Source: Pseudogracilibacillus sp037072025
GTDB lineage: Bacteria > Bacillota > Bacilli > Bacillales > Amphibacillaceae
NCBI RefSeq assembly: GCF_037072025.1
Contig: NZ_JAXHDD010000016.1
Location: 1-64,000 of the forward strand
DNA: 64,000 bases
Reading direction: 5' to 3'
Shown here in pieces: positions 38,101 through 44,706 of this stretch (the stretch's first letter is position 1; each line of letters opens with the position of its first letter). The notes below the pieces were generated by a model. The model did not search any database, was not told where the DNA came from, and was given only the letters and a program-made list of their open reading frames with translations. A program made the translations under genes and the position numbers.

Positions 38101-38695
38101 AATGTACTTTGAAGATGATATTGTCGGTCGGGTAATCAAATTAGTTAAACTCATCTTTGGCGAGGAACATATAGAAGAAAATTTAGAATTCATTGCCGAT
38201 ACATTAACAAGAAGACGGAACGAGACTGCAAGAGAACGGATTAGAAGATATTTTCTAAAAGAATTTTATAAAGACCATGTACGAACCTATCAGAAGCGTC
38301 CGATTTATTGGCTCATTGATAGCGGTCGTCAAGATGGATTTAAAGCGTTAGTCTATTTACATCGTTACAAACCCGATCTCTTATCACGAGTTCGTACCCA
38401 GTATTTACACCCGCAAGTTAAAAAATATGAGGATGAAATCAGCCGGTTGAACTTAACGATGGAGTCAGATGTTTCTCAGGCAGAAAAAACAAGAGCAAGA
38501 AAAACAAAAGAAAAAATTGAGAAACAAATTTTTGAATGTCAAAGTTACGATCAAGTCATCGCCCATATGGCACATCAACAAATTGAACTTGATTTAGATG
38601 ATGGTGTAAAAGTAAACTATGCAAAATTTCAAGGAATCTCCGTCCCACAAGGAGAAGGAAAACCAGCTTTAAAAGCCAATATCTTTGCGACATAA
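35186..38695 (+). CDS. pglX: BREX adenine-specific DNA methyltransferase PglX
   Basis: 1169 residues. SAM-binding motif I is FLDPSMGSGHILVYAFEVLY (about 310-329) and the catalytic motif IV is VVTNPPYMGRKGM (about 485-497), typical of N6-adenine methyltransferases. A target-recognition region of about 300 residues follows, then a helical C-terminal region. PglX marks host DNA at a non-palindromic site so that BREX spares it; the site cannot be read from sequence. An AGGAGG site precedes it, 51 bases after brxC. No stop or frameshift is seen, so phase variation is not evident. Confidence 0.95.
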   Translation: MDKGAIKKFATTARIKLLAAVKQRAFELGITEDEIKEPDIFEDGFRINDLFFHKNEMEQRDHLIKKINQTSFEHVIDEVAYTWFNRFIAIRFMEINDYLPTGVRMFSSLEAGKTEPDALTEIDLLIDELDLDKNYIYELQDVSDNEELFKYILIQQCNQLGKMMPLVFEEIMGYTELLLPDYLLAEGSVIHDLISMIKEDDWTREVEIVGWLYQYYNAEKKDEVFAALRKNIKITKENIPAATQLFTPRWIVQYMVDNSLGRLWIESHNDDELQEKLPYYLESAEQPEEVIKELDRITNKNINPETITFLDPSMGSGHILVYAFEVLYEIYLSQGYRDRDIPKLIIEKNLYGLEIDERATQLAYFALMMKGRQYNSRMFDTPVKSNVLAITESNEITTEDMALFIGDDETFRADIETLVETFINAKLFGSIIEVPDIDINRLRERVAVFHEQVDSDLFALEFKEYTLPVIERLIDQAKLLQKKYDIVVTNPPYMGRKGMNPELVKYVRKHYKDSSADLFAVFMEAASSFTKDHGFLGMINQHAWMFLSSYEKLRKHMLLNHQIYSMVHLGTRAFAEIGGEVVQTTSFVMRKEVIKNFVGTYVRLTDVDNAEEKSREVFNTELYYHRTQDGFSDIPGSPVAYWASEKVRKLFRENKKLGEVGTAKEGLKTGKNDRFLRFWHEVESVKIGDKSNRLKWHFINKGGPYRKWYGNNEYVVNIANDAKELREFSRASLSNEAFYFKEGITWSDVTSGNFGARYSSINQLFETTGPTYFIDSKVSYALALMNSNVFNYLTPLIMSTMHFKKGDVEKMAFVSTSPEKTEFISEIAKHNISLSKSDWDSFETSWDFKLHPFVEFKQDATKLEDAYKNWEQEAVHRFETLKANEEELNRMFIDLYGLQDELTPEIEDKDVTVNKADQERDVKSFLSYLVGIMFGRYSLDEEGLVFAGGEFDLNNYETFKPDKDNIIPITDEMYFEDDIVGRVIKLVKLIFGEEHIEENLEFIADTLTRRRNETARERIRRYFLKEFYKDHVRTYQKRPIYWLIDSGRQDGFKALVYLHRYKPDLLSRVRTQYLHPQVKKYEDEISRLNLTMESDVSQAEKTRARKTKEKIEKQIFECQSYDQVIAHMAHQQIELDLDDGVKVNYAKFQGISVPQGEGKPALKANIFAT

Positions 38696-38857
38696 AAATA
38701 TTGGGTTTTATTGGAATTGTCCCTTCCTTTTACCTCTAATATAGTTTGTAATAAATCCTAGAAACCCATTTCCTAGAAATGAGAAATGGGTGTCGGATTA
38801 CAGAGGGAGAAATATACTACGTTAGAGGTCAAATTTCCTTTAAAGGAGAAGAATGAG

Positions 38858-39214
38858 ATGGCTAATAAGGATGTTAAGAAAATATCTGTTTCTGGTAAAC
38901 GACAAATGACTATCCCCAAACAATTTTATGATGAATTACAGATAGGTAGCGAAGTAACATGTCAAATTGTCGATGGTACCCTCGTTATTACACCAGTTCG
39001 AGAGACGTTAGATTTTAGTGACTTTATTTTGAAGGATTTAGTTATGGAAGGATATGAAGGCGATGAGTTGATTAAAGAATTTAAATACCGGAAGTCACAA
39101 ATAAATGGAGCCCTTCTTAAAATGATTGATGATGCCAAGAATTATGATTATAAATCATATGCTAGCGCTGAAGAGCTTTTTAATGTTTTGGACGATGAGG
39201 ACGAAGATGAGTGA
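38858..39214 (+). CDS. AbrB/SpoVT-type antitoxin within BREX
   Basis: 118 residues from the ATG at 38858, nine bases after AAAGGAG. The N-terminal swapped-hairpin fold KKISVSGKRQMTIPKQFYDE (about 6-25) with ITPVRETL is the AbrB/MazE DNA-binding domain. The acidic C-terminus (LFNVLDDEDEDE) is likely to bind the basic toxin. It overlaps the toxin start by eight bases, the classic toxin-antitoxin layout. It sits between pglX and pglZ in the direction of the BREX operon. A decayed copy of this gene occurs at 43769. Confidence 0.85.
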   Translation: MANKDVKKISVSGKRQMTIPKQFYDELQIGSEVTCQIVDGTLVITPVRETLDFSDFILKDLVMEGYEGDELIKEFKYRKSQINGALLKMIDDAKNYDYKSYASAEELFNVLDDEDEDE

Positions 39215-39485
39215 TTTTCAAATTCATTTACTTCCAGGGGCACGGAAATATTTAAAATCATTAAAAAAGAATAAGCACTTACGTAATAAATTTCAAATAG
39301 TTATAGATGAACTCCGGAAAAACCCTTTTCTAGGAGAAGAAAAGAAAGGAGATTTAGCTGGAGTTTTTACTATTGACTTTACGTACAATAAAACAGTTTA
39401 TGAATTAGCTTATTTTATTGTTCAAAAGCAAGACGGACAATATATCTTTGTTATTTTAGCAGGTACAAGAGATAAGCTTTTATAA
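39207..39485 (+). CDS. RelE/ParE-family toxin within BREX
   Basis: 92 residues from ATG at 39207, inside the antitoxin end. The sequence LLPGARKYLKSLKKNKHLRN, then KNPFLGEEKKGDLAGVFTID and YELAYFIV, matches the RelE/ParE plasmid-stabilisation fold, with the basic helix and beta-sheet typical of mRNA-cleaving or gyrase-binding toxins. Which target applies cannot be told from sequence. Pairing with an AbrB-type antitoxin suggests type II toxin-antitoxin action. Its position between pglX and pglZ is unusual for BREX. Confidence 0.85.
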   Translation: MSDFQIHLLPGARKYLKSLKKNKHLRNKFQIVIDELRKNPFLGEEKKGDLAGVFTIDFTYNKTVYELAYFIVQKQDGQYIFVILAGTRDKLL

Positions 39486-39543
39486 AGAATTAAAGCGGTA
39501 TCTTAAATCATTGTCATAGCGAGGTGAAAGTTGCAACCGTATT

Positions 39544-42096
39544 TTGCAACGGTATATGAATGTTATTGATGTACAAAGTATTTTAAATGAATTATTTGAA
39601 GAAGAGTTAACGAATGATCGTGATCGTCATATTATATTCTGGTACGATGAAGCAGCTGAATTTATAGATGAAGTGGATAAGTTGGAACTCGATGGTGTTC
39701 GCATCTTGAAATTTTCAGCCCATAATTTATTTGCAACGAAATATGAACTAGAAGTAAATGATCTTACCTCCCATTTTCTTTTGTACACAAATAGTCAAAA
39801 GCCAGCTCCCCGTGAAGATTGGCTATTTAATTTATATAAATTAGGTTCTGAATTTACCGCAGATAAGATTACTATTTTTATGCGAAAATTGGGATTGGAA
39901 GATGATAGACTAAGACCGGTATTTATGGAATATGGGCAGTTTTTTAATAGCAATGCTAGATTTGAGAGTTTTAGAAAATATCCAGTAGACGTATACACGG
40001 AAGAATCAATAGACCTAAATGTACTAAGTGTCTTAACACGAAGTCGTATAAATACAATGGACGAAATTTTAAAAGCACTATTTGCTTCTGAACAATCGGG
40101 TGAATATGAAGCATGGAAGATGATTAAAAAGTTTGGTAATGAAGAAAAGTTTTGGGCTTTGGTTGAGAAATATTATGGGTACACACTTGAAGAAAAATCT
40201 TTGCAATCCTTACTAACCTTTTTTATGATGACCTATGTGACAGAACAAAATGTCGATATCAATTACCCAAAAACTTGGACAGAATTCGTAAGTCCTCGTC
40301 CGACTAATGCGATTGTATTCATGAATCAGTGGATGAATCACCGAAAAGACCGGTTGATTTTTAATGCTTTATCTGACCAAATTTCTCATCTTTCAAAAAT
40401 AGAAATGCATATTAAAGAATGGGACATCCATGAGTTATCTGCTTTTGATGCTTTTCGAATTTTTGATGAGCGAATCATCGAATTTATTGCAGATCAACTA
40501 ACGAATAAAGTTGGGCATTATGAAGATTATGAAGAGTTAATCATGAAACGGCGAAAAAAACATTGGTATCCAGAATATAAAGATGAATATGAAGCATTAA
40601 TGCAAGCAGCAATATTTTTTGAACTAGTGGACAAGCTCGATCAATTTATTCCAGAAGAGCAAGCCACAACTATTTTCCATTCCTATGTGAACACGTACTA
40701 TAAATTAGACACGTATTACCGGAAATTTTATATCGCTTATGATAATTTAACGGCAAAAGAACCACTCAGAAATGTACGAGAATTACTAGAATCTACCTAC
40801 ACGAATTGGTTCGTTCAAGAATTGGCGATCAAATGGGTGAGTGGTTTAGAGCGTGCAGGCGATTCTTGGTTTTTACCACAAATTAAAAAGCAATCTGATT
40901 TTTATGATGAATGGGTAAAATCCTATGTTGATAATGATCAACGTGTTTTTGTCATTATCTCTGATGCACTCCGTTTTGAGGTAGCAAAGGAATTAATGGA
41001 GACGTTAAACAGTGAGCGAAAAGCTTCGACTGAGTTAACAGCTGTACAAGGTGTTCTCCCTTCATACACAGCACTTGGCATGGCTAGTTTACTGCCACAT
41101 AAATCCTTAACAATTTCAAATGATGGAGAAGTTTTTGTTGATGGAATAAGAGCATCTAGTACAAAAAATCGCAATACAATATTACAAAAGTACGAAACCG
41201 AATCAGTCGCTTTTACATTTGAGGAACTAAGTGCAATGGGTCGGGCGTCGTTACGTGAAGCTTGCTCAGGGTTAAAAGTTGTCTATATTTATCATAATGC
41301 GATCGATGCTATTGGAGATAACCCGGCAACAGAAAGAGATGTTTTTTCAAGTACTGAAAATGCAATGAATGATATCAGTGTACTAATCAACCGACTTGTA
41401 AATAATCTCAGCGCTTCAAATATATTAATAACAGCAGATCACGGATTTGTTTATCAACGGGATAAGTTAAATATAAGCCAGCTTACTTCCAAGCAAACGG
41501 AAGATAGTATCATAACGAACCGACGTTTTATTTTGTCTGAGAAAAATAACCAAATGGAGGGAACTCTCTCCTACCGCATGGATGAGATGCTGCAAGACGA
41601 ACAAATAAAATACGTAACAGTTCCTAAAGGAGCAAATAGATTCCAAGTTCAAGGTTCTGGAGCTAATTTTGTTCATGGAGGAGCGATGTTACAGGAAATC
41701 GTTATTCCCGTAATTACGTTTAAAAATGATCGAAGTAAATCGAACAGGCATGTCGTACGCCATGTAGATGTGAAACTAACTAGTCCAACTAGAAAGATTA
41801 CTAGTGAGGAAATGTATGTAGAGTTTTTCCAAACGTCAGCAATTGAAGAAAAGACATTGCCTTTACATTTACGTGCATATTTTGTTGATGAAGATGGAGA
41901 TGATATTTCAAACGAATGTCGGATCATTGCAGATTCAAAAGCGGATGAAGCATATGAAAGAACGTGGAAAGAGAGGTTTATCTTTAAATCCATTTCCTAC
42001 GATCGGACTAAAAATTATTACCTAATTCTAGAGGATGAAAATGGAGCTATTTATGAACGCTATCCATTTACGATCGATATAATCCCTATAGTATAA
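39544..42096 (+). CDS. pglZ: BREX alkaline-phosphatase-superfamily protein PglZ
   Basis: Up to 850 residues from TTG 39544, though ATG at 39556 (MNVIDVQSIL) is the more natural start. The metal-binding phosphatase segments are VFVIISDALRFEVAKEL (about 460) and ILITADHGFVYQRDK (about 630). PglZ is the defining gene of BREX and Pgl systems, a metal-dependent phosphatase/nuclease-like core component. The AGGTGA nearest the start at 39522 actually fits a short out-of-frame TTG ORF, so translation may be coupled. A terminator follows. No brxL is found after it. Confidence 0.94.
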   Translation: MQRYMNVIDVQSILNELFEEELTNDRDRHIIFWYDEAAEFIDEVDKLELDGVRILKFSAHNLFATKYELEVNDLTSHFLLYTNSQKPAPREDWLFNLYKLGSEFTADKITIFMRKLGLEDDRLRPVFMEYGQFFNSNARFESFRKYPVDVYTEESIDLNVLSVLTRSRINTMDEILKALFASEQSGEYEAWKMIKKFGNEEKFWALVEKYYGYTLEEKSLQSLLTFFMMTYVTEQNVDINYPKTWTEFVSPRPTNAIVFMNQWMNHRKDRLIFNALSDQISHLSKIEMHIKEWDIHELSAFDAFRIFDERIIEFIADQLTNKVGHYEDYEELIMKRRKKHWYPEYKDEYEALMQAAIFFELVDKLDQFIPEEQATTIFHSYVNTYYKLDTYYRKFYIAYDNLTAKEPLRNVRELLESTYTNWFVQELAIKWVSGLERAGDSWFLPQIKKQSDFYDEWVKSYVDNDQRVFVIISDALRFEVAKELMETLNSERKASTELTAVQGVLPSYTALGMASLLPHKSLTISNDGEVFVDGIRASSTKNRNTILQKYETESVAFTFEELSAMGRASLREACSGLKVVYIYHNAIDAIGDNPATERDVFSSTENAMNDISVLINRLVNNLSASNILITADHGFVYQRDKLNISQLTSKQTEDSIITNRRFILSEKNNQMEGTLSYRMDEMLQDEQIKYVTVPKGANRFQVQGSGANFVHGGAMLQEIVIPVITFKNDRSKSNRHVVRHVDVKLTSPTRKITSEEMYVEFFQTSAIEEKTLPLHLRAYFVDEDGDDISNECRIIADSKADEAYERTWKERFIFKSISYDRTKNYYLILEDENGAIYERYPFTIDIIPIV

Positions 42097-42103
42097 AAAT
42101 TTT

Positions 42104-42136
42104 AAACGAGCACCTCTTATGGAGATGCTCGTTTTT
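42104..42136 (+). terminator. terminator after pglZ
   Basis: AAACGAGCACCTC pairs with GGAGATGCTCGTTTTT. A near-identical hairpin follows the decayed pglZ copy at 44649, so the terminator was part of the duplicated segment. Confidence 0.82.
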
Positions 42137-42156
42137 ACTAAACGTCTTTTTATTTT

Positions 42157-42262
42157 TTCGTACAGAAATTTTTCAACAAAAACTAGTGTATCAACATTTG
42201 CCCCAAAAAGGAACTGTTTAGGGAATAAATCATAAATATGCTATAATAATTTAAGTATTTTT
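42157..42262 (+). repeat. promoter-bearing repeat, copy 1
   Basis: About 105 bases closely matching 52835-52940: ACAAAAACTAGTGTATCA, CCCCAAAAAGGAACTGTTTA and GGGAATAAA are shared. It ends in an extended -10 (TGCTATAAT, TATAAT at 42242-42247) that should drive the resolvase-like gene at 42278. Confidence 0.65.
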
Positions 42263-42277
42263 AAAAAGGAGTTTAAC

Positions 42278-42820
42278 ATGTTAATCGGGTATATAAGGCC
42301 ATTACAGGATGACCTGGAATGCGAAGAACAAAAAAATCAATTACTGAAAAATAACTGCGAGAAAATTATTCAGGAATCACATGCCTCAGCTAAAATAAGA
42401 ACTGAATTAGAACGTCTGATGGGGATGATTACTGAACAAGATACAATTGTTGTGACTAAGTTGTATGTATTAGCGGATTCCACTCACCATTTGGTTGAAT
42501 TAATGGAGGAAATAGAAAGAAAAAGAGCCTTTTTTATTTCTGTCGATGAAAAAATTGATACGAGTAAAAAAGAAGGCTATCCTTTCAGCTATATCGTAAA
42601 ACATGTAGCCAACTTTCAAAGCGAAGTAATAAGTGAAAAAACGAAAAAAGGAATGAATAAAGCGAAACAAAAAGGGATTTCAACAGGTCGGCCGAGAAAA
42701 CCGGATGAAAAGGTGCAGCGAGCCATTCTCATGTATAAGAGTAAAAAATACACATTAAAAGAAATTAGAGAAGAAACAGGGATAAGCAAATCAACGTTAT
42801 ATCGTTACTTGGAAAATTAA
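42278..42820 (+). CDS. serine-recombinase-like protein without the catalytic serine
   Basis: 180 residues with resolvase/invertase layout: an N-terminal domain starting MLIGYIRPLQDDLECEEQ, a long helix region SEKTKKGMNKAKQKGISTGR, then a C-terminal helix-turn-helix (YTLKEIREETGISKSTLYRY). In active enzymes the start reads Y-x-R-V-S; here Pro-Leu replaces the Val-Ser and no nearby Ser fits. The D-R-L-x-R motif is changed to a YVLADS stretch. So it is probably not a recombinase but may still bind DNA. It has its own AAAGGAG site and repeat-borne promoter, 181 bases after pglZ. It may be a regulator or a relic. Confidence 0.8.
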   Translation: MLIGYIRPLQDDLECEEQKNQLLKNNCEKIIQESHASAKIRTELERLMGMITEQDTIVVTKLYVLADSTHHLVELMEEIERKRAFFISVDEKIDTSKKEGYPFSYIVKHVANFQSEVISEKTKKGMNKAKQKGISTGRPRKPDEKVQRAILMYKSKKYTLKEIREETGISKSTLYRYLEN

Positions 42821-42948
42821 CAGATTAAAAATACCGAAAAATAAATAAGACACTCGGTATTTCTAATTCCTAATTTTTAAAAAAATAAATATAATCTTGA
42901 CCCTTCTCAGGAGAGAGGCGCTAGAAAGATAGCGATTTAGGGCTAATC

Positions 42949-43509
42949 GTGCTCCTGATCAGCGGCTATAAGATATTCTCTGATAACGTGAAAAAGTATA
43001 TTCCCGATTATGAATATTTGATTTACGATTTATCAAACTATACAGATGAACAATTAAAAGGCGAAGCTCGGGTCAAAATAATGATTACTCTGTATCGGGA
43101 TGTCCAGAAGGCGGAAAATGTTGAAGAACTACTAGATACAATTGCCAAAGCAGTGCATTATTTGCGTGAACTGGAAGATAAACAGACGGGTATGGAGTAC
43201 TTTGAAACAGTCATGCGTTATATATTCAGTGCGGCAAAAAATCTAACACGAGAAGATGTGAATGAAATTGTCAGGATAATAGGAAATACTTATCCGGAAG
43301 GGAGCGAACTCGTGATGACTTTAGCAGATATTTTGCGGGAGGAAGGAAAAGAAGAAGGTAAAAAGGAAGGAATGAAAGAAGGTAAAAGAGAAGGAATAAA
43401 GGCGGTAGCTCTTGAAATGTTGAGAAAAGGATCAAGTATACACTTTGTTGCAGAGGTCACCCATATGGATATAAAGGAGGTCGAAAAACTTAAAAGACAA
43501 GTTCAATAA
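42949..43509 (+). pseudogene. Rpn-family nuclease gene, N-terminal truncation
   Basis: 186 codons matching the C-terminal two-thirds of an Rpn protein: VKKYIPDYEYLIYDLSNYTD, GMEYFETVMRYIFSAAKNL, and a charged tail with KEEGKKEGMKEGKREG repeats. The nuclease core (the PHDxFFKETLG and EHKSY parts) is missing. The frame opens at GTG 42949 without a ribosome site. It is very similar to the decayed copy at 55524. Confidence 0.8.
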
Positions 43510-43531
43510 CCAAGTGCTATAATAATGTTTT

Positions 43532-43576
43532 TCTCATAACACCCGCTCGCAGTACTGCTTGGCTTTAGTGGGTGTT
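43532..43576 (+). terminator. terminator after the Rpn fragment
   Basis: AACACCC and GGGTGTT pair around a loop and are followed by TTGT. A similar arrangement lies after the Rpn copy at 56510. Confidence 0.45.
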
Positions 43577-43688
43577 TTGTCATTCCATAACAATGACTTT
43601 TTGAATTACCGGATGGAAAAAGTAAATATTCAGCGACCGCAATAGACAAAGAACTAAAAAAATATTTCAAGCATTTAAAATTAGAAAA

Positions 43689-43752
43689 GTGGAAGTCCCC
43701 GATGTAGTGTAGAACTTTTTTATGAAAGTTCCACCACAACGGGGACTTTCAC
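43689..43752. repeat. 64-base near-perfect hairpin (MITE-like)
   Basis: GTGGAAGTCCCCG (43689-43701) is the near-exact inverse of CGGGGACTTTCAC (43740-43752), and the inner arms also pair (AGAACTTT with AAAGTTC). No target-site duplication was identified. It lies between the Rpn fragment and the decayed antitoxin copy. A short remnant frame (ELPDGKSKYSATAIDKEL, of unknown origin) precedes it. Confidence 0.55.
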
Positions 43753-43768
43753 GATAGTTGGGTTGAAC

Positions 43769-44534
43769 ATGAGTTTAGATTTTAGTGAATTTATTTTAAA
43801 CGATTTAGTTAAAGTAGGCGATGAAGGTGAAGAATTAGTTAAAGAATTTAGTATCGGGAGTCACAAATAAATGAAGCACTACACAAAAAGGTTGAAGATG
43901 CTAAGAATTATGATTATAAAACATATTCATCGGTTGATGAACATTCTTTAGATGATGAGGATGAAGATGAAGATGAGTGATCTTCAAATTAGTTTACTTC
44001 CTGGTGCTCGCAAATAACTTAAGTCTTTAAAAAAGAATCAGTCCTTACTACTTACATTTAAATTAATGATGGAAAATCTTAAGCGAGAAAGGAAAGAAAA
44101 TAAAGGTGATAGCTGGAGTATAATTTTAGACATAAAAAAACAACTTATAAATTAGCATATCACATTGAACAAAAGCAAGATGGTAAATTTATATTATCGA
44201 TGTACAAAACATTTTAAATGACCTTTTCTCGGAAGCATGGAAGATGATTAAGAAGTTTGGTAATGAGGAAAAGTTTTGGGAACTGGTTGAGAAGTATTAC
44301 GGCTATACAATGAAGAAAAATCTTTACCATGGATGATGGTGATGAAATTTCAAATGAATGTCGTATTATCGCTGATTCCAAAGCAAATGAAGCATATGAG
44401 CGAACGTGGAAAGAAAGAATTATTTTTAAATCAATTCCCTACGATCGGACAAAAAAATATTTTTTAATTCTAAAGCATGAAGATGGCACAGTTTATGAAC
44501 AATAACCATTTACCATTGATATTCTTCCTAGGTA
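43769..44534 (+). pseudogene. decayed second copy of antitoxin-toxin-pglZ (BREX 3-prime end)
   Basis: In order: an antitoxin remnant (SLDFSEFILNDLVKVGDEGE, compare LDFSDFILKDLVMEGYEGDE in the intact copy), a toxin remnant starting MSDLQISLLPGARK and then a stop, and pieces of pglZ. The pglZ pieces are IDVQNILNDLFS joined to EAWKMIKKFGNEEKFWELVE, followed after a large deletion by SNECRIIADSKANEAYERTW and YDRTKKYFLILK. Many substitutions and deletions separate it from the intact locus, so it is an old paralogue. It ends with the same type of terminator. Confidence 0.85.
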
Positions 44535-44648
44535 AGTAAATAATATGAAAATTAATCTTTAAATTAGTGGATAAAATACTTGTTATTAAACGCGGTTTTA
44601 CAGGATAAGTTTTACACGATAATAAGTTTGTATACAACTTAAATATAA

Positions 44649-44684
44649 GACGAGCACCACTTCCATGCAGGTGCTCGCTTTTTA
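44649..44684 (+). terminator. terminator after the decayed pglZ copy
   Basis: GACGAGCACC pairs with GGTGCTCGC, followed by TTTTT. It is the counterpart of the terminator at 42104. Confidence 0.75.
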
Positions 44685-44706
44685 CATTTATTCTTTTCTA
44701 ACCAGT

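Noticed and set aside
35186..38695. Phase-variable pglX through homopolymer tracts
   Set aside because: Only short A runs occur in an AT-rich gene and the frame is intact, with no long G or repeat tract typical of phase variation.
42278..42820. The resolvase-like gene as an active invertase switching pglX
   Set aside because: The catalytic serine and arginine motifs are missing, and no inverted repeats flanking pglX target-recognition segments were found.
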